From assembly GCA_050486205.1 (NCBI GenBank), contig JBJHCW010000003.1, positions 349,280 to 413,279 on the forward strand: a stretch of 64,000 bases of DNA. Direction: 5' to 3'. The DNA is from PWQG01 sp050486205. Its GTDB lineage: Bacteria > Pseudomonadota > Gammaproteobacteria > Pseudomonadales > Pseudohongiellaceae. Both the position numbers and the translations under genes were made by a program. Numbering within the stretch: the first letter of the stretch is position 1; each line of letters starts with the position of its first letter. The notes beneath the pieces were generated by a model. That model was not told where the DNA came from. It saw nothing but the letters and a program-made list of their open reading frames with translations, and searched no databases. This document shows, piece after piece, positions 27,508-36,514 of this stretch.

Positions 27508-30500
27508 TTAAAGTTTTTCGGTTTTCAGATTCAGTGCATCCGGCACATTTTTTTCACTGTTACTGAGAACGGCAATGCTGGCGTCCGGATTTTTCAGGTA
27601 TTTGGCGGCAACTTCCTGCAAATCCTTGAGTGTCAGATTCAGGATTCGCTGCCTGAAAGCCTGGCGCTGCTCCGTGGTTCGCCCGAATAACTCATGGTAG
27701 AAGGCTTGCCGGGCCGCACCTGCCGGTGATGTAGACCTGTCCTGGCTGCTGATGACACCCAGTATGGCTTCTTCTACCGGTTGCCAGGCGTGATCGCGTT
27801 CCAGTACCCAGTCCACGGCTCGATCAAAGTCCTCCAGTGTCTCAGCCAGCCGTGGATCCCGGTAGCTGTAGAACCGGAATGCCGCTGCATTTGCATCCTG
27901 GTCAGCACCTGCGCCGTATGCACCGCCCTGTTCGCGAACGGCCCGGTGCAGGAATGTGTTACGCATGAAGCCGGCAAGCACACACAGCGGGGCATGATCC
28001 GGATGGCCCGAAGGCACGGTGGGGAAGGCCTTGGCACAGAAGTTCACCTGGGTGCTGGTGGTCCAGATCTCCCGTACTGTGTCGCGGCACGGTGTCAGTG
28101 ACAGTGCCTGGAAATTCCCGGCCATGGCTTTGTCGGCCCAACGCTCGGCGAGCAGCGGGGTGGAGTCGTTCTCCCCGATCAGCAGGAACTGACGCGGTGC
28201 CTCCCGTATCAGTGCGTGAATCTGCCTGAAGCCCTCGAGTACTTTTTCCAGCCTGTCAGGGGTATCAAATTGTTGAACCCTGTGTTTCAGGCTTCGCACA
28301 CCCGCCAGACCACCGGAGTGATGGTTCAGTGCAGCGCTTGGGCTCATGGCGGCACAGGCCGCGGTAGCGGCGTGAAGGTGGCCACGCCCTGTAATACCGT
28401 GTTGCTGTCGCGAGGCAATCTGTTCAAGCAACTCCCGTATACGCTGCTGTTCATCAAAGCGCGCATCATGGAAGGTTTCGAGAATCAGGTCGCTGAGAGC
28501 CGATTCGTTTCGGGCCAGCGCCTTGCCGGACAACACCAATACGGCGCGGACCTTCTGCTCGTCGTTCATGCTGCTGCGAATGCTTGCGCTGCAGTTCAGC
28601 CCACCACTGATGCGTGATTGCCAGGCCTGGACTTCACTGTAGTCACGCTGGCCAACACCGAGCTCAGTCAGGCAGGCCGTGTAAAGCGGCAACAGGGCAA
28701 GCAGTTCATCATTCAGTTGCGGCAGCTCGGCGATGACCTGCTGGTAGCTGATGCCATTCGTGCCGCGGGCATAGAAGCTGACGGGCTGGACGCCACTGTC
28801 AGCAGCTCTGGCGCGCACTGATATCTCGTGTCGCTCCGGTACAATGATCTCGATGCCCGGTGGCACGTCTTCCAGACCGACTTTGGGCAGGATGCTGTCA
28901 TCGTCTTCGGTTTCCTGGCGCGCCTGCAGTGCACGGCTCTGTGCCACGATGGCTGACTTCTGGTCCTCATCCAGTGACCGCCGAATGGTGTCAAGGCGTG
29001 CCTTTTCGGCGTCGATCTGGCGTTGCGCCATGGCGGTGTCGGGCACCAGCGTGAGAGTGACCCGATGGGGATTGTCCAGAATCAGTTTGCGGATCAGGCC
29101 GGGCAGGTAGTCCGGGTCCTGTATGCTTGCACGCAATCGTGTCAGCACCGGGTCTACGTCCAGCAGTTCAATGGGGTCGCCATGGTGAATGGCAGTGGAG
29201 AGTCCGGCCATGATCAACTGAAGGCCGTAGGGGTGACCATCACCAGTGATCTCGCGCTGGCCAAGCTCAAGTTGGTGCAGGGCGGCTTCAATCATTTCCT
29301 GCGATACACCGGTTTCGGCGATACGGGTCAGGGTATTGATAACCAGGGACTCCACGTCTTCCGTAGCTGTGCTCTGGCAACCCTCCAGGCCACACATGAA
29401 ACTCATTTCACGATTATTGTCCTCCAGCCCACAAAGGGGTGAGGGCGATTTGCCAAGTGATGTGGTTTCCAGGGCCTGCAGCAGCGGACTGGCACTGTTG
29501 TCCAGCAGGACGCTGGCCAGCAACTGAGCCTCGAACAGGGAGTTCAGGTTGCTACTGGGCCCCAGCAGCCAGCCTACGACCACATGGGTCTTGTCAGAGA
29601 TATCCTCTTCTTCAAGTGGGTAGTGTTCGGTGACACGGACAGGTGCGAGATAACGTTTTTCATTGCGTACCTCAATACCTGTATCCTGGGCTTCAAAGCG
29701 TGCCAGTGCCAGTTCTTCCATGCGCTGTTGATGTTCGACGGCGGGTATGTCGCCAAAGGTCATGAACACTGCATTGGAGGGATGGTAGTGACGGCGGTAG
29801 AAATCCAGTAATTGCTGGTAGTCCAGATCCGGAATGTCTTCGGGTTCCCCGCCACTGTTGAAATGATAGGTTGTGGTGGGAAAGAGATACCTGGTCATGG
29901 TTTGCCAGAGCCGGGCTGCGGGCGAACTCATGGCGCCTTTCATTTCATTGTAGACCACGCCTTTGAACATCAGCTCGCTGTTGCTGTCCTCCGGGTCCAT
30001 GAATTCCAGACGGTGCCCTTCCTGGGCAAAATCGAGCTCGTGAAGCCGGGAGAAAAACACGGCGTCCAGATAGATGCGAAGCAGATTGTCAAAGTCCTTG
30101 CGGTTCTTGCTGGCGAAAGGATATGCCGTCCAGTCACTGCTGGTCATGGCATTCATGAAAGTGTTGAGCGAGCGTCGGATCATCATGAAAAACGGGTCAC
30201 GCACCGGGTACTTTTCGCTGCCACACAGCACGGTGTGCTCAAGAATATGTGCAACCCCGGTTGAGTCCATTGGCACCGTGCGAAAGCCCACCAGGAACAC
30301 GTTTTCCGGGTCATCGCTGGCCAGATGGTAGTGCAGGGCACCGGTGACCTTGTGCTGGTACGCTTCCATGGTCAGATTCAGGGTGTCAATCCGGTGGCTG
30401 CGAAGCCATGAGAAGGCCGGGTGCCTTGCCGCGCCGGATGTCGGGCCAGTTGTCGGACTCACCGTTTTTGCGGCGTCGGTTGCGGCGTCTTTGGTTTCCA

Positions 30501-30516
30501 GTGCTGCGGTGCTCAT
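27508..30516 (-). CDS. PreP-like M16C zinc metalloprotease
   Basis: A 1002-residue insulinase-superfamily protease of the presequence-protease (M16C) type, which degrades unfolded peptides inside a closed two-half chamber. The inverted zinc motif HxxEH is His90-x-x-Glu93-His94 in HILEHTVLCGSEKYPVRDPFF, followed by SLNTFMNAMTSSDWTAYPFAS, both strongly typical of PreP. Later segments VNFCAKAFPT and REQGGAYGAGADQDANAAAFRFYSYRDPR are the conserved C-terminal half. No signal peptide is visible. It starts 9 bp after the YlqF GTPase stop, so they share an operon, ended by the hairpin at 27305-27336. Confidence 0.88.
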   Translation of the reverse strand: MSTAALETKDAATDAAKTVSPTTGPTSGAARHPAFSWLRSHRIDTLNLTMEAYQHKVTGALHYHLASDDPENVFLVGFRTVPMDSTGVAHILEHTVLCGSEKYPVRDPFFMMIRRSLNTFMNAMTSSDWTAYPFASKNRKDFDNLLRIYLDAVFFSRLHELDFAQEGHRLEFMDPEDSNSELMFKGVVYNEMKGAMSSPAARLWQTMTRYLFPTTTYHFNSGGEPEDIPDLDYQQLLDFYRRHYHPSNAVFMTFGDIPAVEHQQRMEELALARFEAQDTGIEVRNEKRYLAPVRVTEHYPLEEEDISDKTHVVVGWLLGPSSNLNSLFEAQLLASVLLDNSASPLLQALETTSLGKSPSPLCGLEDNNREMSFMCGLEGCQSTATEDVESLVINTLTRIAETGVSQEMIEAALHQLELGQREITGDGHPYGLQLIMAGLSTAIHHGDPIELLDVDPVLTRLRASIQDPDYLPGLIRKLILDNPHRVTLTLVPDTAMAQRQIDAEKARLDTIRRSLDEDQKSAIVAQSRALQARQETEDDDSILPKVGLEDVPPGIEIIVPERHEISVRARAADSGVQPVSFYARGTNGISYQQVIAELPQLNDELLALLPLYTACLTELGVGQRDYSEVQAWQSRISGGLNCSASIRSSMNDEQKVRAVLVLSGKALARNESALSDLILETFHDARFDEQQRIRELLEQIASRQQHGITGRGHLHAATAACAAMSPSAALNHHSGGLAGVRSLKHRVQQFDTPDRLEKVLEGFRQIHALIREAPRQFLLIGENDSTPLLAERWADKAMAGNFQALSLTPCRDTVREIWTTSTQVNFCAKAFPTVPSGHPDHAPLCVLAGFMRNTFLHRAVREQGGAYGAGADQDANAAAFRFYSYRDPRLAETLEDFDRAVDWVLERDHAWQPVEEAILGVISSQDRSTSPAGAARQAFYHELFGRTTEQRQAFRQRILNLTLKDLQEVAAKYLKNPDASIAVLSNSEKNVPDALNLKTEKL

Positions 30517-30525
30517 TGAAGCGGT

Positions 30526-31440
30526 TTACTCCTCGTTCGCGTTGGTGGGCGGGCTGCCCTGGGCCAGTGTAGCAGAGATTGGCACCTGCCCGGATTCTGC
30601 TTCCGGAGGCCTCTCCAGCGTCAGTCTGCCCAATTGCCCGCTGCGGTAATCATTGAGCAGCAGGGTGGACACCTTGTGCCAGTCAACCTGCCCACTCTTG
30701 CGCAGGCAGCCACGCCGTTGTGCAATATTGGTGAGTACGGTTTCGGCATCGGTAGTCTCGCACTGTACCTGATAACGCTGCAGCAGGGTTTCCGGAAATT
30801 CACGAGCCAGCAGTTCGGCAGCAAAAAAAGCTACATCCTCTGCATCCACGGCGGTGTTGCGAATGGCGCCAGCGACAGCAAGGCGGTAGGCCGCCTGCTG
30901 ATCCTCCAGTTTTGGCCAGAGTATGCCGGGGGTATCGTAAAGGTACCAGTTGTCGCTCAGGCGAATGCGTTGCTGGCCTTTTGTGACTGCCGGTTCATTG
31001 CCGGTTTTGGCGACCTTGCGACCGAGAATACGGTTCATCAAAGTCGATTTGCCGACATTGGGAATGCCCACAATCATGATCTGACGCTTGCGCGCGGGTA
31101 TCTGGCCGTCGTCGGATTGGCGCACAAGCAACTTTTCGCACTCACGAATGATATCGGTCTTGCTCGGGTTGTGTCTGTGGTCCGCGGCGATGGCTCTGCT
31201 GCCCGGACGGCTGTTGAACCAGTTCAGCCAATCATGGGTGCGCTGCGGATCGGCCAGATCTGCCTTGTTCAGAATATGCAGGCACGGCTTGTCGGCGCGC
31301 AGCTCGTGGACTTTCGGGTTGCAGCTTGCGGCAGGCATGCGGGCATCCAGGACTTCGAGCAGCACGTCTATGTCATTGACAAGACGTGCCATTTCTTTGG
31401 TGGCCTTGTACATGTGGCCGGGATACCAGTTGATAGGCAT
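30526..31440 (-). CDS. ylqF: YlqF/RbgA-type circularly permuted ribosome-assembly GTPase
   Basis: A 304-residue GTPase in which the motifs occur in permuted order: G4 NKAD (58-61), then G1 GIPNVGKS (125-132), G2 and G3 DTPG (169-172). The N-terminus INWYPGHMYKATKEM is the family signature. RbgA promotes late assembly of the 50S subunit. The C-terminal helical RNA-binding part is shorter than in Bacillus, as is common in proteobacterial homologues. AGGA precedes ATG 31440. First gene of the operon with the PreP-like protease; divergent from bolA. Confidence 0.88.
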   Translation of the reverse strand: MPINWYPGHMYKATKEMARLVNDIDVLLEVLDARMPAASCNPKVHELRADKPCLHILNKADLADPQRTHDWLNWFNSRPGSRAIAADHRHNPSKTDIIRECEKLLVRQSDDGQIPARKRQIMIVGIPNVGKSTLMNRILGRKVAKTGNEPAVTKGQQRIRLSDNWYLYDTPGILWPKLEDQQAAYRLAVAGAIRNTAVDAEDVAFFAAELLAREFPETLLQRYQVQCETTDAETVLTNIAQRRGCLRKSGQVDWHKVSTLLLNDYRSGQLGRLTLERPPEAESGQVPISATLAQGSPPTNANEE

Positions 31441-31542
31441 TCGCTGCAGTTCCTGCGGGTCATGGGATCAGCTGGGCATTTTACCTGAGCCGGGCAAGGA
31501 TTGCGCTGCGATCGGACATTGACGCCACCATGGCGTGCAAGT

Positions 31543-31551
31543 TGTTATAAT
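31543..31551 (+). promoter_or_regulatory. Extended -10 promoter of bolA
   Basis: TG-T-TATAAT is a perfect extended -10 (TGnTATAAT) about 37 nt before ATG 31589. TTGACG lies 21 nt upstream, too far for a normal -35, which fits an extended -10 promoter. Confidence 0.55.
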
Positions 31552-31588
31552 GGGTGTCCACGTCTTTGATGTCGACAGGAGCATAAAC

Positions 31589-31909
31589 ATGTCCATGCAG
31601 CAGGCCATCCATACAAAACTGCAGGCGCTGCAACCGCAACATCTGGATATCATCAATGAAAGCCACATGCACGGTGGTCCGGGCACCGAGTCACATTTCA
31701 AGGTGACCCTGGTCAGCAACGCCTTTGACGGGGTGCGTGCTGTACAGAGACATCAGGCGGTCTACGGCCTGTTGAGTGAACAATTGCAAGGCGGGGTACA
31801 CGCGCTGGCGTTGCATTTGTATGCGCCCGATGAGTGGGCGCAGCGCGCGACTGATGTGCCGGCATCACCTGATTGCCGCGGCGGCAGCAAGGTAGACAGA
31901 CCGCGCTGA
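31589..31909 (+). CDS. BolA-family protein
   Basis: A 106-residue protein with the BolA/IbaG fold: helix MQQAIHTKLQALQPQHLDIINES, then HMHGGPGTESHFKVTLVSNAF, the invariant loop, and GVRAVQRHQAVYGLLSEQLQGGVHALALHLYAPDEW with the conserved RHQ..Y. BolA proteins bind [2Fe-2S] clusters with monothiol glutaredoxins and affect cell shape and stress responses. I chose ATG 31589, with AGGAG 7 nt upstream, over the more 5' in-frame ATG 31535, which would overlap the promoter. The final 20 residues are a non-conserved polar tail. Downstream, 31910-32146 is a 237-base gap holding an A/T-rich stretch and no gene. Confidence 0.85.
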   Translation: MSMQQAIHTKLQALQPQHLDIINESHMHGGPGTESHFKVTLVSNAFDGVRAVQRHQAVYGLLSEQLQGGVHALALHLYAPDEWAQRATDVPASPDCRGGSKVDRPR

Positions 31910-32146
31910 GCAGGCTTTTTGCACCCGGATCCGGTTGGCAGCACAAGGCGACCTGGCTTGATTTATCACCGGCAATGGTATAACTTGCCGCCCATTGCTG
32001 ATCAGCGGATACACGATCTGATCAAAACTCAAAGTACCAAAAAGAACCAAAATAAGTAAGAGTAAAATAATAAGTATCAAAAGCTTGGGTTGACTTGCTC
32101 GAAAATACATTAATTGTGAATTGATAGAGTCAAAAGGCTTTGAAAA

Positions 32147-33007
32147 ATGCTTAATTTACTCGCTTCCCTCAAAGTGCCAGCGCTGCTGCGCGTGCTGTTC
32201 CTCCTCAGCTTCATCATGCTCACCGCTGTCACGTTCACTGACCGGCGAAGTGCGCCCGCGATCAGTCATGTGCTGGAGTTGCAACAACTGCCCGCGCCGA
32301 CACCCGATGACAGCAGTGATCCGCTTGTTGGCCTGTCGATCCTGCCGGATTTTGATGCGTACAATGACGTGGATGCGCGCAAGGAAGCCTTTTTCGGTTT
32401 CCTGTCCAAGTACGTTGAGCGGGAGAATGCCCGCATTTCTGAAACCAGGGCAGTAGTGCAGCCACTGTACGCTGTTGCTGCCAGGGATCTGCCTCTGAGC
32501 AAGCCCGAGCAGGCCATATTGCATGAAATTGCCAGGGAGTATCGGCTTGATGCCGACAAGATGGACAGTTTCGACCTGCTGAGCGAGCTGATGCTGCGTG
32601 TTGACATCATCCCAACGTCATTGGTGCTGGCTCAGGCTGCCAATGAATCGGGTTGGGGAACGTCACGCTTTGCCCGCGAGGGTAACAATATTTTTGGACA
32701 ATGGTGCTTTGATGAAGGCTGTGGTCTGGTGCCAGAGCGCAGGGCAAACCACGCAAGCCACGAAGTGCGTGCTTTTGATTCGGTGGAGTCGTCGGTCAGG
32801 GCCTACTTCCGCAATATCAACACCAACCGCAGTTACGCCTACCTGAGAGAGCTGCGTGCCGACATGCGCGAGCAGGGCGAAACGCTCAACCCCCTGGTGC
32901 TGGCTCATGGCCTGTCACGCTACTCCGAGCGCGGTCATGCCTATGTCAGTGAGCTGCAGAGCATCATCCGCTTCAATGGCCTGTCCAACCTGGATGACCA
33001 GAGTTGA
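32147..33007 (+). CDS. Bax-like glucosaminidase-domain protein
   Basis: A 286-residue protein with one N-terminal membrane anchor (VPALLRVLFLLSFIMLTAVTF) and a C-terminal glucosaminidase domain: PTSLVLAQAANESGWGTSRFAREGNNIFGQWCF (presumed catalytic Glu167), CGLVPERR, HEVRAFDSVESSVRAYFRNINTNRSYAYLRELR. This is the Bax/FlgJ-type peptidoglycan hydrolase fold. Likely trims glycan strands in the periplasm. Convergent with the deacetylase, 3 bp between the stops. Confidence 0.85.
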   Translation: MLNLLASLKVPALLRVLFLLSFIMLTAVTFTDRRSAPAISHVLELQQLPAPTPDDSSDPLVGLSILPDFDAYNDVDARKEAFFGFLSKYVERENARISETRAVVQPLYAVAARDLPLSKPEQAILHEIAREYRLDADKMDSFDLLSELMLRVDIIPTSLVLAQAANESGWGTSRFAREGNNIFGQWCFDEGCGLVPERRANHASHEVRAFDSVESSVRAYFRNINTNRSYAYLRELRADMREQGETLNPLVLAHGLSRYSERGHAYVSELQSIIRFNGLSNLDDQS

Positions 33008-33010
33008 CTG

Positions 33011-34198
33011 TCAATCCTGATTGTCGATGGTGGATCGGGTCCAGAATTTGCTGAACCAGTAGAATCGGTTTTCTCCCACCCGGGGAGCAGTGCAATTGTA
33101 ACCAAAGCGCCGACTGTTGAGCGCCTGCTCCGGCTGAATGCGGAACCGGCCTGCGCCCTGATCCAGCCATTCAATCTCCAGTGTTTCGGTGCCGGCATAG
33201 CAGGCCAGCTGGGATGTGTTGAAGTCACCGCTGAATTGCAATTCTACCGCCGGACGTCTGCTGTCAGTGATAGGGGAGCGCGGCTCCATGCGCTGCACTG
33301 TGAATGCCAGGGCGTTCAGTTTTGTTGGCACAGTATTCATATTGGCATGAATGCCAGCCAGGGGGAATCGGGGCAACGCCAGCATGTCAGAATCATAGCC
33401 TACCGCGCCTGAATTCTGGGCCAGTCCGATAAAGCCCTCTTCCTCCACCATGGCCATGACAGGTTCATCATATTCGCCATAGGGATAGGCCAGCAGCCGA
33501 TGCGCCTGTCCGGTTTCCTGTTCTATCCGGCGTTCGGCTTCAAGAAGTTCAGCACGAAGGCGGTCGATCCGGTCGGCGTCACTTTCTCCCGGCAGTGGGT
33601 CGATCATGTGAGGATGTTTGACCATGTGGTTGGCTATGATCACGCCGGCATCCGACATTTCCCGCACCTGGTCCCAGTTCATATATCCGTGTTGATTGTT
33701 GTCAATCGGCTCGGTGCTCAGGAAAAGCGTCCACGGGAAACCCAGTTCCTGCAAAAGTGGAAAAGCCGTTTCATAGATGGAGATATATCCGTCATCAAAG
33801 GTGATCACAGCGGTGCGCTCCGGCACCGGTTGCCGGTTCCGCAGCGCGTCGAGTAGACGGTCCAGATGCCAGACTTCAAAATTGTTGTCCCTGAGATACT
33901 CCATCTGTTCGCGAAACTGCGCCGGTGACAGGCTCGTGGACGGGGGTGTATTTTCATCCACGTGGTGGTAGATGGTGATGACCGCATGGCCGCCATGGTC
34001 AGCGCTGCCGACAGAATCGCCAGCGCCGGCTTCGTTTGCCCGTGAGCACGAGGCCATACCGGCCACAAGGAAAACGCATAACAAAAAAGGGATTGCGAAC
34101 GGCTGCTGGCCTGATGTGAACTGCTGGCCTGATGTGAAGAGTGGCATAGGGTTTCCGAAAAGCGGTGAATTTCTGATATTTTTCCTATTCTTACCCAT
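33011..34198 (-). CDS. Exported polysaccharide deacetylase family protein
   Basis: A 395-residue secreted or lipid-anchored protein. After the signal (FAIPFLLCVFLVAGMASC, a lipobox-like MASC) comes a NodB-type domain: VITIYHHVDENTPPSTSLSPAQF, TAVITFDDGYISIYETAFPLLQELGFPWTLFL, then NHMVKHPHMID and LLAYPYGEYDEPVMAMVEEEGF. The motifs TFDDG and H-x3-H are the metal-binding part of carbohydrate esterase family 4. A C-terminal beta-rich portion of about 100 residues follows. Similar to PgaB/IcaB N-terminal deacetylases. Start ATG 34198 has AGGG 4 nt upstream. An 18-bp tandem duplication adds FTSGQQ twice before the signal core. Confidence 0.83.
   Translation of the reverse strand: MGKNRKNIRNSPLFGNPMPLFTSGQQFTSGQQPFAIPFLLCVFLVAGMASCSRANEAGAGDSVGSADHGGHAVITIYHHVDENTPPSTSLSPAQFREQMEYLRDNNFEVWHLDRLLDALRNRQPVPERTAVITFDDGYISIYETAFPLLQELGFPWTLFLSTEPIDNNQHGYMNWDQVREMSDAGVIIANHMVKHPHMIDPLPGESDADRIDRLRAELLEAERRIEQETGQAHRLLAYPYGEYDEPVMAMVEEEGFIGLAQNSGAVGYDSDMLALPRFPLAGIHANMNTVPTKLNALAFTVQRMEPRSPITDSRRPAVELQFSGDFNTSQLACYAGTETLEIEWLDQGAGRFRIQPEQALNSRRFGYNCTAPRVGENRFYWFSKFWTRSTIDNQD
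34103..34138. repeat. Perfect 18-bp tandem duplication in the deacetylase gene
   Basis: CTGCTGGCCTGATGTGAA occurs twice head to tail (34103-34120 and 34121-34138). It is in frame and duplicates six residues (FTSGQQ) in the N-terminal region before the hydrophobic signal core. Confidence 0.9.
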
Positions 34199-34234
34199 TT
34201 GACCCTGTGGTCACAAGTCCACGCCGGCCCAGCG

Positions 34235-34263
34235 GTGGCATTCGGTGTGGGTTGATTTATAAT
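34235..34263 (+). promoter_or_regulatory. Sigma-70 promoter of fadB
   Basis: GTGGCA, a 17-bp spacer and a perfect TATAAT (34258-34263) give a start near 34270 and a leader of about 58 nt to ATG 34328. I see no clear FadR or PsrA operator nearby. Confidence 0.6.
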
Positions 34264-34327
34264 GGCGTCCTTTTTCACGCGGTGACCGATTGTACGCCGC
34301 TTCGCATGCACGCAGGGAGTTGACCCG

Positions 34328-36472
34328 ATGATCTATCAAGGCAAGGCCATTCAGGTAGAACGGCTGGATAACGGAATCGCTCGACTGACCTTCGATCTGC
34401 CCGATACGTCGGTTAATGTCTTCAATCGCCTGATGCTTGACGAGCTGCGTGCTGCCATTGCCGCTGTTGCAGCCAGTGATGCGCGGGGATTGCTCTGCCG
34501 CAGCGCCAAGCGTGCGTTCCTGGTTGGCGCCGATATCAAGGAGTTCACCGAGTATTTCAAATTGCCCGAAGCAGCACTGATGCAGTGGCAGGAGCAGACC
34601 AACGCCATCTTCAACGCTATTGAAGACCTGCCGGTACCCAGTGTTACAGCCATCAATGGCATGGCGCTGGGCGGCGGTCTGGAGATGTGTCTGGCAACAG
34701 ACTATCGGGTGGCCGGTGAGTCAGCCAGTCTGGGTTTCCCCGAGGTCAATCTCGGCATCTGTCCCGGTTTTGGTGGCACAGTGCGTGCGCCGCGACTGTT
34801 TGGCGCTGAAGCCGCTATTGAGTGGATACGCACGGGCAGACCCGTGGGCGCTGCCCAGGCCCTGCAGGTTGGCGCAGTGGATGCCATTGCGTCGGATGAC
34901 TCGCTGGAAGCGGTGGCCATGGACATGTTGCAGCAGGCCATTGGCGGGGAGCTGGATGTTCGCGAACGCCGCCAGGAAAAGACCGGGCCACTGGCGATGG
35001 GCGCCGATGAAGTAAATCGCGTGTTCACTGCCGGGCTTGAGCGCGCGCAGAAGGACAGCGGTCCCGATTACCCCGCTGCTGTGACGGCTGTCGAGGCAAT
35101 GTCAGAGGCGGCAGGGCTGTCGCGCGGCGGCGCGCTGAAACTGGAGCACAAGGCCTTTGTCACACTTGCACGCAGCACGGTGGCTGGCAATCTCGTCCAG
35201 CTGTTCCTCAATGATCAGTACCTCAAAAGCAGTGCCCGCCGGCACGCAGCCAATGCGCGACCGGTCACCAGAGCCGGTGTTCTGGGTGCGGGCATCATGG
35301 GCGGCGGGATTGCTTATCAGTCGGCACTGAAGGGTGTGCCCGTGGTGATGAAAGACATTGCCCAACAGGGTCTGGATCTTGGCATGGGCGAGGCGGGCAA
35401 GTTGCTGGACAAGCAGATTGAAAAAGCACGTCTTGACCGCGCTCGCGCCGACCGTATCCTGGGCAGTATCACACCTGTGCTGGATTACACCGGCTTTGAC
35501 GAGGTTGGTCTGGTGGTGGAAGCGGTGGTGGAAAACACTTCGATCAAACAACAGGTGTTGGCCGAAGTGGAGCAGAAGATTCCGCAGGATGCCGTGCTCA
35601 CCTCCAATACATCGACCATTTCGATAAGCCTGCTGGCCGAGTCGTTGGCGCGGCCGGAAAACTTCTGTGGTATGCACTTTTTTAATCCCGTGCCTTTGAT
35701 GCCGCTGGTCGAAGTGATTCGCGGTCAAAAGAGCAGTGATGAGGCGGTTTCAACAACCGTGGCCTATGCACAAACCATTGGCAAGACGCCCATCGTTGTC
35801 AACGATTGCCCCGGCTTCCTGGTGAACCGTATCCTGTTCCCGTACTTTGGCGCTTTCTGCCAGCTGCTGCGTGACGGGGCTGATTTCCGCCAGGTTGACC
35901 AGGTCATGGAAGCGTTTGGTTGGCCCATGGGGCCAGCCTATCTGTTGGATGTAGTGGGTATCGATACGGCATCACATTGCATGGCAGTGATGGCCGAAGG
36001 TTTTCCGGAACGGATGAAATACGATTTTGAAACCGCCATTGACCTGATGCACCGTGCAGACCACTTTGGCCAGAAGAATGGCAAGGGGTTCTATCAGTAC
36101 CAGAAAACCGACGGCGGTCGACCGCGCAAGGTTTTTGATGAGTCGGTGCTGGACATCCTGGCTCCTGCCCGCAAACAGGGAATTCGCCAGTTCGACAAGC
36201 AGGAAATAGTAGAACGCATGATGGTCGCGATGTGTCTTGAAGCGGTGCGTTGTCTGGAAGATGGTATTGTAGGCAGTGCCATTGAGGCTGACATGGGCCT
36301 TTTGCTGGGCCTGGGATTCCCGCGTTTCCGTGGCGGCGCTCTGCGTTACGTGGACACTATGGGTCTGAAAACTTTCTGCGAAATGGCTGATCGCCACCAG
36401 GAGCAGGGGCCTTTGTTCAGTGTGAGCAAGGACCTGCGTGACAGGGCTGCAGAAGGCAGGACATTTTATTGA
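34328..36472 (+). CDS. fadB: Fatty-acid oxidation complex alpha subunit FadB
   Basis: A 714-residue bifunctional beta-oxidation enzyme: N-terminal enoyl-CoA hydratase/isomerase and C-terminal L-3-hydroxyacyl-CoA dehydrogenase. The hydratase glutamates fall at Glu119 (NGMALGGGLEM) and Glu139 (LGFPEVNLG), the same positions as in E. coli. The NAD fold begins GVLGAGIMGGGIAYQSA (317-333) and the dehydrogenase histidine is His450 in CGMHFFNPVP. Length matches FadB rather than FadJ. No thiolase (fadA) follows; the next gene is ttcA, 42 bp later. Confidence 0.93.
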   Translation: MIYQGKAIQVERLDNGIARLTFDLPDTSVNVFNRLMLDELRAAIAAVAASDARGLLCRSAKRAFLVGADIKEFTEYFKLPEAALMQWQEQTNAIFNAIEDLPVPSVTAINGMALGGGLEMCLATDYRVAGESASLGFPEVNLGICPGFGGTVRAPRLFGAEAAIEWIRTGRPVGAAQALQVGAVDAIASDDSLEAVAMDMLQQAIGGELDVRERRQEKTGPLAMGADEVNRVFTAGLERAQKDSGPDYPAAVTAVEAMSEAAGLSRGGALKLEHKAFVTLARSTVAGNLVQLFLNDQYLKSSARRHAANARPVTRAGVLGAGIMGGGIAYQSALKGVPVVMKDIAQQGLDLGMGEAGKLLDKQIEKARLDRARADRILGSITPVLDYTGFDEVGLVVEAVVENTSIKQQVLAEVEQKIPQDAVLTSNTSTISISLLAESLARPENFCGMHFFNPVPLMPLVEVIRGQKSSDEAVSTTVAYAQTIGKTPIVVNDCPGFLVNRILFPYFGAFCQLLRDGADFRQVDQVMEAFGWPMGPAYLLDVVGIDTASHCMAVMAEGFPERMKYDFETAIDLMHRADHFGQKNGKGFYQYQKTDGGRPRKVFDESVLDILAPARKQGIRQFDKQEIVERMMVAMCLEAVRCLEDGIVGSAIEADMGLLLGLGFPRFRGGALRYVDTMGLKTFCEMADRHQEQGPLFSVSKDLRDRAAEGRTFY

Positions 36473-36481
36473 TGGTGTTGA

Positions 36482-36500
36482 TGCCGGCGCATGGCCGGCA
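36482..36500 (+). other. Stem-loop between fadB and ttcA
   Basis: TGCCGGC-GCATG-GCCGGCA: 7-bp perfect stem, 5-nt loop, ten bases after the fadB stop and close to ATG 36515. No T-run follows, so it looks like an mRNA processing or stability element rather than a terminator. Confidence 0.5.
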
Positions 36501-36514
36501 GTGGATGAAAGTTT

